DNA of 37,090 nt from DASYAE01 sp036501535 (GTDB taxonomy: Bacteria; Actinomycetota; Actinomycetes; Streptomycetales; Catenulisporaceae): contig DASYAE010000080.1 of the NCBI GenBank assembly GCA_036501535.1, positions 1 to 37,090 on the forward strand, in the 5' to 3' direction. The position numbers were made by a program, and so were the translations under genes. The notes under the pieces are model-generated. The model was given only the letters and a program-made list of their open reading frames with translations, did no database searches and was not told the origin of the DNA. This document shows positions 7,990 to 17,040 of this stretch, in pieces; positions within the stretch are counted from its first letter, which is position 1, and each line of letters opens with the position of its first letter.

Positions 7990-8583
7990 GTGAGCCAGGA
8001 CGACGAGCGCCCGGCCGACCGGGAGGCCGCCGAGCTGCGGACCCGGCTGGGCCAGCTCGGCAGCCGGATCGAAGGGCTCGCCAAGGAGCAGCGGCTCAGG
8101 TCGGAGGACTCCCGGCAGGCCGTGCAGCGGGCGCGCGCGCACGCGGCCGCGCGGGCCGTCGGCGTCATCCTCATCAGCGCCCTGTTCGCCTGCACCATGG
8201 GGCCGTGGCTGAACGTCCCCGAGTCCGGTGCCCCGGCCGCGGCGGTCGACGCCTGGGGGCTGACCGCGCTGCGCGTCGGGGTCGGCGGCCAGGCGGTGCT
8301 GGTCCTGTTCCTGCTGCTGCTCACCATGGCGCTGGCGACCTGGGCCGCGCTGTCCTTCACCTTCCCCAGCGGCGTGACCGCCGCGGCCGGCGGCGTCCTG
8401 CTGTTCGTCGCCGAGGTCTTCCTCCAGGTCTCGCTGGACCACCAGATCTCGCAGGGCACGCTGTCCGCACAGGGTTCCGAGGCGCACATCGGCCCCGGCT
8501 ACATCCTGCTGTTCGTCGTCACCGTGCTGCTGGTGATCTGGGCCATCGCGACCGCGGCGAACGCCCGCCAGCTCGCCGAGTGA
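7990..8583 (+). CDS. Integral membrane protein with N-terminal coiled coil, unknown function
   Basis: 197-aa protein starting at GTG with GGGAGG 6 nt upstream. Residues 10-58 are charged and heptad-like (EAAELRTRLGQLGSRIEGL), suggesting a cytoplasmic coiled coil. Four hydrophobic segments follow (about 58-76, 96-122, 127-146, 168-190). No known domain recognised. Its stop overlaps the start of the cyclase gene (GTGA), so the two are translationally coupled. It may form a complex with the preceding propeller protein, by proximity only. Confidence 0.75.
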   Translation: MSQDDERPADREAAELRTRLGQLGSRIEGLAKEQRLRSEDSRQAVQRARAHAAARAVGVILISALFACTMGPWLNVPESGAPAAAVDAWGLTALRVGVGGQAVLVLFLLLLTMALATWAALSFTFPSGVTAAAGGVLLFVAEVFLQVSLDHQISQGTLSAQGSEAHIGPGYILLFVVTVLLVIWAIATAANARQLAE

Positions 8584-9248
8584 CCGCGCTGAGGGGCGCC
8601 GACCCCGACATCATCGATCTGACGATGCGTTTGACCGACGATACGCCCGTCTATCCGGGCGACCCGCCGGTGCGCGTCAGCGTCGCAGCGGGCTTCGAGG
8701 ACGCAGGGTTCTTCAACACCCGGCTCTCGCTCGGCTCCCACAACGGCACGCACATCGACGCCGAGGGCCACATGGTCCCGGGCGGGAGGATGCTGGACGA
8801 CTACCCGCTCGACCGCTTCCACGGCCGCGGTGTCCTGCTCGACGTGCGCGCCGACAGCCCCGCGCCGGACCCGGACGCCGCGGAAGCCACGGAAGCCACG
8901 GAGATTGGTCCCGACTGCATCGTCCTGCTGCGAACCGGCCTGAGCGACGCCCGCCACAAGGCCGACTACTACGCCAGAGTCCCGGATCTGACGACGGCTC
9001 TGGTGGACCACCTCGTCGAGCGCGGCGTGAAGATGGTGGGTATCGACGCCGGGAGCATCGACAACGAGCCCTTCGCGATCCACAAGGCGCTGCTCTCCCA
9101 CGACATCCTGATCGCCGAGAACCTCGTCGGCCTCGCCGCGCTCGCATCCCGCGCGGCGGCCGGGTTCGACGTGTGGGCGCTCCCGCTCAACCTCGAGGTG
9201 GAGGCCTCCCCGGCCCGGGTCGTCGCCGTGTGCCCCAAGCGGGTTTGA
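8580..9248 (+). CDS. Cyclase family protein (KynB/kynurenine-formamidase-like)
   Basis: 222-aa metal-dependent hydrolase of the cyclase family (PF04199). The hallmark HxGTHxDxxxH is present as SHNGTHIDAEGH, supplying the metal ligands and catalytic His. The N-terminal IDLTMRLTDDTPVYPGDPP is the typical opening motif, and VGIDAGSIDN matches the conserved second motif. Members hydrolyse formyl-kynurenine or isatin, or act in polyketide tailoring; the substrate cannot be assigned here. No other kynurenine gene is nearby. The GTG start overlaps the upstream stop; the next gene begins 8 bp after its stop. Confidence 0.85.
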   Translation: MTALRGADPDIIDLTMRLTDDTPVYPGDPPVRVSVAAGFEDAGFFNTRLSLGSHNGTHIDAEGHMVPGGRMLDDYPLDRFHGRGVLLDVRADSPAPDPDAAEATEATEIGPDCIVLLRTGLSDARHKADYYARVPDLTTALVDHLVERGVKMVGIDAGSIDNEPFAIHKALLSHDILIAENLVGLAALASRAAAGFDVWALPLNLEVEASPARVVAVCPKRV

Positions 9249-9256
9249 TTGCACCC

Positions 9257-10489
9257 ATGAACTTTTCCACCTTGAGCCACCTCGACTGCTCGCGCACCGG
9301 CGAGCGCTACGAGGCCGACGCGGTGCAGGGCGTCAGTGCGGCGGGCGCCCCGCTGCTGGCGCGCTACGACCTGGAGCGGGTCGCCGCGACCGTCGCCCCG
9401 GCCGACATCGCCGGGCGGCCGCCGGACCTGTGGCGGTATCACGAACTGCTGCCCGTACGGGATCCGGCGAACATCGTGACCCTCGGCGAGGGCATGACGC
9501 CGCTGCTGCCGCTGGCCTCCTACGGCGCGGCCATCGGCCTGCCGCGGCTGGCGATGAAGGACGAGGGCGTCATCCCCACCGGCACGTTCAAGGCCCGCGG
9601 CGCCGCGGTCGGCGTGTCGCGGGCGGCGGAGCTCGGGGTCGAGGGCGTGGCCATGCCGACGAACGGCAACGCCGGCGCAGCCTGGGCGCTCTACGCGGCG
9701 CGGGCCGGTCTGAGAAGCCTGATCGCGATGCCGGTCGACGCGCCGTCCATCACCCGAGCGGAGTGCGCGATCGCGGGCGCGGAGCTCTATCTGGTCGATG
9801 GGCTGATCGGCGACGCGGGCCGGCTGATCAACGCGGCGGTGCGCTCCCGGCCGGGCTATCAGGAGGTTTCCACCCTCCGGGAGCCGTACCGGCTGGAGGG
9901 CAAGAAGACCATGGGCTACGAGCTCGCCGAGCAGCTGGGCTGGCGGATGCCCGACGCGATCCTGTATCCGGCCGGCGGCGGCGTCGGGCTGATCGGCATC
10001 CACAAGGCCGTGCTGGAGATGCGCGAGCTCGGCTGGATCTCCGCCGCCGACGCCCCGCCCCGGCTGATCGCGGTGCAGGCCGAGGGCTGCGCGCCGATCG
10101 TGCGGGCCTTCGAGGCCGGGGCGCAGGCCGGCGTGCCGGTCGAGAACCCGCACACCGTCGCGTTCGGGATCACCGTGCCGAAGGCGCTCGGCGACTTCCT
10201 GATGCTCGAAGCGGTGCGGGCGACCGGCGGCACCGCGGTCGCGGTCTCGGACGAGGCGCTGCTGGCCGAGCAGCGCAAGCTCGCCTGCGCGGAAGGCCTG
10301 TTCGTCTGCCCGGAGGGGGCGGCCTGCCTCGCCGCCGCCGCGCTGCTGCGCGAATCAGGCTTCTTCGGGGCGCGCGACGAGGTCGTGGTCCTGAACACCG
10401 GCACCGGCCTGAAGTACCCCGAGACCGTCGGCGTCGAGGTTCCCGTCCTGGCCGCCGACGCGCAGATCCCCGCCGGGCCGGTGCGCTGA
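9257..10489 (+). CDS. Threonine synthase-like PLP-dependent enzyme
   Basis: 410-aa fold-type II PLP enzyme resembling the long archaeal/actinobacterial threonine synthases. The N-terminus LDCSRTGERYEAD is like their zinc-ribbon-like opening, with the second Cys replaced by Thr. The PLP lysine is Lys112 in PTGTFKARG; most threonine synthases read SFKDRG, so the Asp-to-Ala change leaves room for a threonine dehydratase-like or other beta/gamma-replacement activity. The phosphate-binding glycine loop is PAGGGVGLIG. Translationally coupled to the cyclase gene (8-bp gap, no clear ribosome site of its own). Confidence 0.8.
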   Translation: MNFSTLSHLDCSRTGERYEADAVQGVSAAGAPLLARYDLERVAATVAPADIAGRPPDLWRYHELLPVRDPANIVTLGEGMTPLLPLASYGAAIGLPRLAMKDEGVIPTGTFKARGAAVGVSRAAELGVEGVAMPTNGNAGAAWALYAARAGLRSLIAMPVDAPSITRAECAIAGAELYLVDGLIGDAGRLINAAVRSRPGYQEVSTLREPYRLEGKKTMGYELAEQLGWRMPDAILYPAGGGVGLIGIHKAVLEMRELGWISAADAPPRLIAVQAEGCAPIVRAFEAGAQAGVPVENPHTVAFGITVPKALGDFLMLEAVRATGGTAVAVSDEALLAEQRKLACAEGLFVCPEGAACLAAAALLRESGFFGARDEVVVLNTGTGLKYPETVGVEVPVLAADAQIPAGPVR

Positions 10490-10636
10490 TCCGCCTAGCC
10501 GGCGCCGGGCTGGATCCGCAATCGAGTGAGAGTCGAGCCGCGGCCGGGAGAATTGCCCTGGGTATCGGCATATCGGGTCCGACGCCCGATGCACGCGATG
10601 CGCGAAACGGACGGGAGACGGTCACGGTGTCTACGC

Positions 10637-10644
10637 CGGAGGTG
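10637..10644 (+). promoter_or_regulatory. Perfect Shine-Dalgarno of the MFS gene
   Basis: GGAGGTGA, complementary to the 16S rRNA tail over eight bases, 5 nt before the GTG at 10650. It decides this start and predicts efficient translation of the exporter. Confidence 0.8.
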
Positions 10645-10649
10645 AAGCG

Positions 10650-12140
10650 GTGACGCAGGTAACACAGGCGGCGCAACCCGCCACGCAGAAACGCCGTGCC
10701 GATGACGGTCTCGTGCTCGCGCTGGTGTGCCTGGCGCAGTTCATGGTCGTGCTCGACGTGTCGATCGTGAACGTGGCGCTGCCCTCCATGGGCCACGATC
10801 TGCGCTACAGCGCCTCCGGGCTGCAGTGGGTCGTCAACGCCTACGTACTCACCTTCGCCGGGTTCCTGCTGTTCGGGGGGCGCGCCGCCGACCTGTTCGG
10901 GCGGCGCACCATCTACATATTCGGACTCTCCCTGTTCACCCTGGCCAGCCTCGCCGGCGGGCTGGCGCAGGACGCCGCGTGGCTGACCACGGCCCGCGCC
11001 CTGCAGGGCCTCGGCGGCGCGTTCCTGTCCCCGGCGACCCTGACGATCATCGTCACCACGTTCACCGACCCCAAGAAGCGCGCCAAGGCCATCGGGCTCT
11101 GGAGCGCGGTCGGCGGGGTCGGCGGCGCCGCCGGCGCGGTGCTGGGCGGCGTGCTCACCGCGGAGCTGTCTTGGCGCTGGGTCCTGTTCGTCAACATCCC
11201 GGTCGGCATCATCGGCGTCGCGGGCGCAGCCCTCCACATGACCAACCAGGGCCGCCGGGCCGGCGCGGGCGGGAAGCAGCGCCTGGACATCGCCGGCGTC
11301 GTCACGATCACCGGCGGGCTCAGCGCACTGGTCTACGGCATCATCGAGACCAGCACGCACCCGTGGCTGTCGGCCGACACCCTCTCGATGCTCGCCGTCG
11401 CCGCGCTCCTGCTGGTGGCCTTCGCCGTGATCGAGACCCGGCTGGCCAGTGCGCCGCTGGTGCCGTTCTCGCTGTTCACCAGGGGGTCGGTGACCGGGGC
11501 GAACGTGGTGATGCTGACGGTCGGCGCGGTGTTCTTCTCGCTGTGGTACTTCCTGTCGCTCTACTTCCAGGACGTGCTCGGCTACAGCGCGCTGCGCGCC
11601 GGGCTCGCGTTCATCCCGATGGCGCTGACCATCATCGTCAGCGCGCAGCTCAGCCCGCGCCTGCTGCCGAAGACGGGCCTGCGCCCGCTGCTCGCCGTCG
11701 GCCTGCTGCTCACGGCCATCGGGTTCTACTGGCTCGCGCAGATCCCGGCGCACGCCGCGTTCGCGACCCACGTGCTGGGCCCGAGCAGCCTGATCACCTT
11801 CGCGATGGGGTTGGTCTTCCCCCCGCTCACCACGGCCGCCACCAGCGGCATCCCGTTCAACCAGGCCGGGCTCTCGTCCGGGGTGCTCAACACCTCCCGG
11901 CAGATCGGCGGGTCGGTAGGCCTGGCCGCCCTCGCCACCGCGGCGGTCGACCGCTCCCACGCGGTCCGCGGCAGCTCCGCCGACGTCCTGACCGCCGGCT
12001 TCCACCGCGCGTTCGTCGTCGCCGCGGTGCTGATCCTGGCCGGCTTTGTCTGTGCTCTGTTCATCCGGCCCGCCGCGGCGGCCGCACCGGCGCCGGCCGA
12101 CCAGCAGCCGAAGGCCGCGCCGGAGCCGGCTGGCCGCTGA
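10650..12140 (+). CDS. DHA2-family MFS exporter (14 transmembrane segments)
   Basis: 496-aa proton-driven multidrug exporter of the EmrB/QacA (DHA2) type. Visible family motifs: LDVSIVNVALPSMG in helix 1 (motif D1, with the membrane Asp), GGRAADLFGRRTIYIFG (motif A), ARALQGLGGAFLSPA (motif B), and GLWSAVGGVGGAAGAVLGG (motif C, antiporter signature). The length and hydrophobic pattern fit 14 helices. The C-terminus is a short Ala/Pro-rich tail. It stands 160 bp after the PLP-enzyme gene, and a strong terminator follows its stop. No adjacent TetR/MarR regulator was found. Confidence 0.92.
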   Translation: MTQVTQAAQPATQKRRADDGLVLALVCLAQFMVVLDVSIVNVALPSMGHDLRYSASGLQWVVNAYVLTFAGFLLFGGRAADLFGRRTIYIFGLSLFTLASLAGGLAQDAAWLTTARALQGLGGAFLSPATLTIIVTTFTDPKKRAKAIGLWSAVGGVGGAAGAVLGGVLTAELSWRWVLFVNIPVGIIGVAGAALHMTNQGRRAGAGGKQRLDIAGVVTITGGLSALVYGIIETSTHPWLSADTLSMLAVAALLLVAFAVIETRLASAPLVPFSLFTRGSVTGANVVMLTVGAVFFSLWYFLSLYFQDVLGYSALRAGLAFIPMALTIIVSAQLSPRLLPKTGLRPLLAVGLLLTAIGFYWLAQIPAHAAFATHVLGPSSLITFAMGLVFPPLTTAATSGIPFNQAGLSSGVLNTSRQIGGSVGLAALATAAVDRSHAVRGSSADVLTAGFHRAFVVAAVLILAGFVCALFIRPAAAAAPAPADQQPKAAPEPAGR

Positions 12141-12175
12141 CCAAGGCAGCGCTGACCAAGCATTGGAGCATCATC

Positions 12176-12214
12176 GGCGCAAGCCGCGCAGGCAGGTCCT
12201 GCGCGGCTTGCGCC
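12176..12214 (+). terminator. Strong hairpin terminator after the MFS gene
   Basis: Perfect 17-bp stem (GGCGCAAGCCGCGCAGG and its complement) with a CAGGT loop, followed by TTTCCC. It lies 35 bp after the exporter stop and before the promoter region of the FAD oxidoreductase. Confidence 0.85.
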
Positions 12215-12377
12215 TTTCCCCGACGGCGCACGACCGCGCCGTGCACCGGGTTCACCCGGGGCGAAGCCCGGCGACCGGTAATCGGGCGTACACGGGACGT
12301 ATACGATTCCCCCCGGAAGCATCCTGACAGGGTTCTGGGACGCGGCGGTGCGGTCGCGTCGTGAAGGAGTGGTGCTC

Positions 12378-13811
12378 ATGGAGGTCCATGCGTCCCGGCG
12401 CGAAGAGCCCGGCCGGTGGGGCAGAGCGGTCGTCATCGGGGGCGCGTACGGCGGCCTGGTCGCCGCGCGCGTGCTGAGCGACCACTTCGCCGAAGTGGTC
12501 GTCCTGGAGCGGGACAGGGTGGACGCGGACACCGGAGCGCACGCCCACGCGCCGCAGGGGTACCACGCCCACGCGATGCTCGCGAAGGGCGCGCAGGTGC
12601 TGGAGCAGTACTTCCCCGGTCTGCGCGACGAACTGCAGGACCTCGGCGCACCAGTGTTCGACTACGGCGAGGGCACCGTCTTCCTGCTCCCGGACGGGTA
12701 CGCGCCGCGGTGCCGCACCGGCGTGCTGATCCAGACGTTCACCCGGGACGAGCTCGAGCGGCTGCTGCGACAGCGCGTCCTGGCGCTGCCCGGGGCCAGG
12801 ATCCTGAGCGAGACGCGGTGCGACGGGCTGCTGATGGAGCCGGGGTCGGGGCGCGTGCGCGGCGTGCGGTACCAGGCCGCCGAACCCGCGGGCGAGGGCG
12901 ACTCGGGCGAGGCCGCGCAGCTGGAGGCCGACCTGGTCGTGGACGCCTCGGGACGCTCGAGCGCCCTGGACGACTGGCTCAGACAGGCCGGGGTCGACGT
13001 GCCGGAGCGGCGGGTCGTGAAGGCGAAGATCACGTATACGACGATGATCTTCCCGCGCGGGGAGGACGCCGGCGCCGACTACGAGGTCGCATATCAGATG
13101 ATGTTCGCTCCGCACATCCCGGAGGGCGGGGTGATCCTGGCCGTCGAGCGCGGGCGGTGGACCTGCTCGCTGTTCGGCCTCGACGACCGCATGCCGCCGA
13201 CCGACGACGCCGGGTTCGAGAGGTTCGCCGAGGCGCTGGACAACCCGCGGATGTCCGACCAGCTCGGGCGGCGCACCGCGCAGGAGCCGGTGCGCCGCTA
13301 CACCAACGTCAACAACCAGTGGCGCCCCTACCACTCCTGCAAGCAGTGGCCGGAGCGGCTGATCGCCCTAGGCGACGCGGTCTGCGTGTTCAACCCGATC
13401 TACGGGCAGGGCCTGACCGTGGCCGCGATGGAGGCCGACCTGCTGCACCGCACGCTGGCCGACCGGGCCGCGCGCGGCCGGGGCCTGGACGGCCTGAGCG
13501 CCGGCTACCAGCGCGGCGTCGCCCGCATCGTGCTCGCGCCGTGGACCCTGTCGAGCAACTCGGACCTCATGTGGAGCACCGAGCGCCGGCCGCTGTCCGC
13601 GCGTTTCGCGCACTGGTACAACAACCGCGTGCTGAACGTCGCCGTGCGCGACCCGGCGGTGTGGACCAGCTTCGCGAAGGTCGCGAACATGGTCGCCGCG
13701 CCGACCGCGCTGCTGCGCCCGAGCGTGCTGGCCAAGGCGCTCACGCGCGGCGGGAAGCCGGCCGAGCGGACGGAGGCGGCCGCCGAGGCGTCCACGACGG
13801 CAGCCGTCTGA
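12378..13811 (+). CDS. FAD-dependent oxidoreductase/monooxygenase
   Basis: 477-aa flavoprotein of the geranylgeranyl-reductase/PHBH-like superfamily. The N-terminal Rossmann motif VVIGGAYGGLVAARVL is followed by the ribose-binding acidic residue in VVVLERDR. The second FAD-binding GD motif is LIALGDAVCVFNPIYGQGLT. DLVVDASGRSS is the typical DG-like motif. Related actinobacterial proteins act in secondary metabolism or carotenoid/lipid modification, but the substrate is unknown. ATG chosen because AAGGAG (12364-12369) lies 8 nt upstream. Convergent with the large FeS oxidoreductase; only 33 bp separate the two stops. Confidence 0.85.
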   Translation: MEVHASRREEPGRWGRAVVIGGAYGGLVAARVLSDHFAEVVVLERDRVDADTGAHAHAPQGYHAHAMLAKGAQVLEQYFPGLRDELQDLGAPVFDYGEGTVFLLPDGYAPRCRTGVLIQTFTRDELERLLRQRVLALPGARILSETRCDGLLMEPGSGRVRGVRYQAAEPAGEGDSGEAAQLEADLVVDASGRSSALDDWLRQAGVDVPERRVVKAKITYTTMIFPRGEDAGADYEVAYQMMFAPHIPEGGVILAVERGRWTCSLFGLDDRMPPTDDAGFERFAEALDNPRMSDQLGRRTAQEPVRRYTNVNNQWRPYHSCKQWPERLIALGDAVCVFNPIYGQGLTVAAMEADLLHRTLADRAARGRGLDGLSAGYQRGVARIVLAPWTLSSNSDLMWSTERRPLSARFAHWYNNRVLNVAVRDPAVWTSFAKVANMVAAPTALLRPSVLAKALTRGGKPAERTEAAAEASTTAAV

Positions 13812-13844
13812 TTCAGCGGCGGCGCGGGCCGGCGACGGCGGCGG

Positions 13845-16800
13845 TCATCGATTCGAGCGGTGCCGCTTGCGGATCCGGCGGGCCGATGCGACCGCGGCGA
13901 CGGCCGTCGCCGCCACGGCCGGGATGCCGAGCGCCGCGGTGCGGGCCGGGCGTCCGGGCGTCTCGGGCCGGTCGCCCGGCTCCAGGTCGGCGCCCGCCGG
14001 GACGGTCCGGTCCCGCTCCTCGGGCTGTGCGCCCTCGCGCCGGCTGCCGGCCCGGTGCAGCAGCTCGGCGAGGTGGATGCCCTCGCGGCCGCCGCTGTCG
14101 AGCTCGTGGATCTGGGTGCGGCAGCTGAAGCCGTCGGCCAGCACGACGTCGTCCGGGTGCGAGCTGCGCAGCGCGGGCAACAGGACGCTCTCCGCGCAGG
14201 CCTCGCTGACCTCCATGTGGCCGCGTTCGAAGCCGAAGTTGCCGGCCAGGCCGCAGCAGCCGGAGTCGAGCCGCTCCGGCTGCGCGCCGCACTGCTCGAG
14301 CAGGTCCTGGTCGGCGTCCCAGCCGAGCACGGCGTGCTGGTGGCAGTGCACCTGGGCGAGGACGTGCCGGCCCTCGATGCGGGGCGGCTGCCAGCCGGGG
14401 GTGTGCTGCGTGAGCAGCTCGGCGAGGGTGACGGTCTGCTCGGCCAGGCGCTTGACGTCCAGGTCGTCGCCCATCAGCTCGGCGGCGTCGGAGCGGAAGA
14501 CGGCGGTGCAGCTCGGCTCGAGGCCGACCACCAGGCCGCCGTCGCGCACGTGGTCCGTGAGGGCGTTGACCGTGCGTCGCAGGACCTTGCGCGCCGTGTC
14601 CAGCTGGCCGGTGGAGATCCAGGTCAGGCCGCAGCACAGCGGTTCGGTGGGGATGACCACGTTCCAGCCGGCCTGCTCCAGCACCGCCACGGCGGCGCGG
14701 CCGATGTGCGGGTGGAAGGAGTTGGTGAACGTGTCCGGCCACAGCAGGACGCTGCCGCGCCATCCCCCGCTCCCGCCGCCGCGGCGGCGCCACCACTGCT
14801 GCAGCGTCTCGCCGGCGAACAGCGGGATCTCGCGCGGCTCGAGGCCCGCGGCCAGCGTGGCCAGGCGCGGCAGCATCGGGACGTGCGACAGGGCGTTGAC
14901 GATGCCGGAGAGCCGGCCGCGGGTCACCGCGGCGGCCAGCACCGGCAGGTTGCCCAGGGCGTAGTGCGCGCGCGGCCGCAGCCGGCCCTGGTAGTGGTGC
15001 GCCAGGAACTCGGCCTTGTACGTGGCCATGTCCACGTTGGCCGGGCAGTCGGTCTTGCAGCCCTTGCAGGCCAGGCACAGGTCGAGCGCGTCGCGCACCT
15101 CGGTGGAGCGCCAGCCGTCGGTGATCGGCGAGTCCGGGTGCCCGTCGAGCATTTCGAAGAGCATCCGGGCCCGGCCGCGGGTGGAGTGCTCCTCCTCCAT
15201 CGTGGCCTGATACGACGGGCACATGACGGCGCCCTGCGGATGCGCGTGCTGGCGGCACTTGCCGACGCCGACGCAGCGGGCGGCGGCCGCGGAGAACGAG
15301 CCGCCGTCGTCGGGGTAGCTGAAGTAGAGCGGGCCGTCGTAGTGCGGCGCCCAGGTGTTGCCGAGCCGCAGGTGCTCGTCCAGCCGGTACGGGGCGACCA
15401 CCTTGCCCGGGTTCATCCGGTCCTCCGGGTCGAAGACCGCCTTGAGCTCGCCGAACGCGCGCACGATGGTCTCGCCGAACATGCGCGGCAGCAGCTCTCC
15501 GCGGGACTGGCCGTCGCCGTGCTCGCCGGAGAACGAGCCGCCGAAGGAGGCGACCAGGTCGGCCGCGCGCTCCATGAACCTGCGGTAGGTCGCGACCCCC
15601 TCGGCGTCGACGAGGTCGAACGGGATGCGGGTGTGCACGCAGCCCTGGCCGAAGTGCCCGTACAAGCTCGGCGCGCTGTCGTCCGCGTACCCGAACTCGC
15701 TGTAGAGGTTGTTCAGCTCGCGCAGGTAGTCGCCGAGCCGGTCCGGGGGCACCGCAGAGTCCTCCCACCCCTCCCAGGTGTCGTGCTCGCGGGGCACGTG
15801 CGCGGTGGCGCCGAGGCCGGCCTCACGCACCCGCCACAGCTCGTCCTCGCGCTCCGGCTCGTCGAGGAATTCGACGTCGTGCTCGTGCTCGCTGTCGTGC
15901 AGCGCGGCGAGCATGCGGTGCGCAGCCGCGTCGGTCTCCTCCTTGGTGTCGCCGCCGAACTGGACCATCAGGTAGGCGTCGCCCTCGGGCAGCTTGCCGA
16001 GCGGCTTGAGGTTCAGGTGCTTGATCTCCTGGTCGTGGATCAGCCGGTGGTCCAGGCCCTCGAGCGCGATCGGCTGGTGCGGCAGGATGGCCGGGACCGC
16101 GTCGCCGGCCCGGCCGATCCCGTCGAAGCCGAGCACGACGAGTGTGCGCTCCTTGACCACCGGGAGCAGCTTGAGCTCCGCGCGCAGCACCGTGACCAGC
16201 GTCGACTCGCTGCCGACCAAGAGCCCTGCGACGTCGAAGCCGTGCTCGGGAAGCAGCGAGTCGAGGTTGTAGCCGGACACCCGGCGCGGGATGTCCGGAT
16301 AGCGGGCGCGGATCTCGTCGGCGTACCGGTCGCGTAGTCGTCGAAGGTTGCGATAGACGGCGGAGCGCTTGTCGCCGCGCCGCTCGATCTCGGCGTATTC
16401 GTCGTCGTCCGTCTCGCCGCACCAGAACCGGGTGCCGTCGTAGAGCAGCACCTCGAGGCCTGCGATGTTGTCGACCACCTTGCCGGTGCGCTGCGCCGTC
16501 GCGCCGCAGGAGTTGTTGCCGATCATGCCGCCGAGCGTGCAGTTCGGGTGCGTGGCCGGCTCCGGGCCGTAGCGCAGGCCGTACTGCTCCAACTCGCGGT
16601 TGAGCACGTCGAGCACGATGCCGGGCTCGACGACGCAGGTGCACCGCTCGAGGTCCACCGAGAGCAGCCGGTTGCAGTGCTTGGCCCAGTCGATCATCAC
16701 GGCGGTGTTCGTGCACTGACCGGCCAGGCTCGTGCCGCCGCCGCGGGAGAGCAGCGGAGCGCCGTGCTCGCGGCACACCGCGACCGCCTCGGCCGCCGCC

Positions 16801-17000
16801 TCGACGTCGCGCGGCACGACCACGCCGATCGGCACCTGCCGGAAGTTCGAGGCGTCGGTGGAGTACGCCGCGCGGGTGCCGTCGTCGAACCGCACTTCGC
16901 CGTCCACCCGGCCGCGCAGCGCGCGTTCCAGCGCGGCGACGTCGATCTGCGGCGCCGGGGGCCGGCCGGTGATCGGGGACGGCAGGTCGACGGAGGTCAT
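13845..17000 (-). CDS. FAD-binding and [4Fe-4S] oxidoreductase with possible C-terminal membrane anchor
   Basis: 1051-aa fusion of a D-lactate/glycolate-oxidase-type flavoprotein and a GlpC/LutA-like iron-sulfur module (YdiJ type). The FAD_binding_4 motif is LLSRGGGTSLAGQCTN (about 85-100), then CTLGGMIGNNSCGA; the FAD-oxidase C domain ends in FDPEDRMNPGKVV. Ferredoxin clusters: CVGVGKCRQ with CP, and CLACKGCKTDCP. Two CCG domains carry EPLCCGLTW and DSGCCGLAGNFGFERGH. The last 75 residues are unusual: a Pro/Glu/Arg-rich linker, a 19-residue Ala/Val segment (1022-1040) and a basic end RRIRKRHRSNR, like a tail anchor. It probably passes electrons from a 2-hydroxyacid to quinone. Last gene of the five-gene minus-strand operon. 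Confidence 0.88.
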   Translation of the reverse strand: MTSVDLPSPITGRPPAPQIDVAALERALRGRVDGEVRFDDGTRAAYSTDASNFRQVPIGVVVPRDVEAAAEAVAVCREHGAPLLSRGGGTSLAGQCTNTAVMIDWAKHCNRLLSVDLERCTCVVEPGIVLDVLNRELEQYGLRYGPEPATHPNCTLGGMIGNNSCGATAQRTGKVVDNIAGLEVLLYDGTRFWCGETDDDEYAEIERRGDKRSAVYRNLRRLRDRYADEIRARYPDIPRRVSGYNLDSLLPEHGFDVAGLLVGSESTLVTVLRAELKLLPVVKERTLVVLGFDGIGRAGDAVPAILPHQPIALEGLDHRLIHDQEIKHLNLKPLGKLPEGDAYLMVQFGGDTKEETDAAAHRMLAALHDSEHEHDVEFLDEPEREDELWRVREAGLGATAHVPREHDTWEGWEDSAVPPDRLGDYLRELNNLYSEFGYADDSAPSLYGHFGQGCVHTRIPFDLVDAEGVATYRRFMERAADLVASFGGSFSGEHGDGQSRGELLPRMFGETIVRAFGELKAVFDPEDRMNPGKVVAPYRLDEHLRLGNTWAPHYDGPLYFSYPDDGGSFSAAAARCVGVGKCRQHAHPQGAVMCPSYQATMEEEHSTRGRARMLFEMLDGHPDSPITDGWRSTEVRDALDLCLACKGCKTDCPANVDMATYKAEFLAHHYQGRLRPRAHYALGNLPVLAAAVTRGRLSGIVNALSHVPMLPRLATLAAGLEPREIPLFAGETLQQWWRRRGGGSGGWRGSVLLWPDTFTNSFHPHIGRAAVAVLEQAGWNVVIPTEPLCCGLTWISTGQLDTARKVLRRTVNALTDHVRDGGLVVGLEPSCTAVFRSDAAELMGDDLDVKRLAEQTVTLAELLTQHTPGWQPPRIEGRHVLAQVHCHQHAVLGWDADQDLLEQCGAQPERLDSGCCGLAGNFGFERGHMEVSEACAESVLLPALRSSHPDDVVLADGFSCRTQIHELDSGGREGIHLAELLHRAGSRREGAQPEERDRTVPAGADLEPGDRPETPGRPARTAALGIPAVAATAVAAVASARRIRKRHRSNR

Positions 17001-17040
17001 ACGGCAGCCTTTCCTTCGAATTCTTATGTGAAGAGGTGTC

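Noticed and set aside
10170..12005. 611-codon minus-strand open frame opposite the MFS exporter
   Set aside because: Composition dominated by Arg, Gly and Asp/Glu; antisense to a clear transporter with all MFS motifs.
12255..12271. Small CCGGG-GCGAAG-CCCGG hairpin upstream of the FAD oxidoreductase
   Set aside because: A 5-bp stem is expected by chance at this GC content; no T-run and no conserved context.
13860..16337. 825-codon plus-strand open frame opposite the FAD/FeS oxidoreductase
   Set aside because: Shadow frame: the minus-strand gene has full FAD, ferredoxin and CCG motifs, while this frame shows only Val/Gly/Arg repeats.
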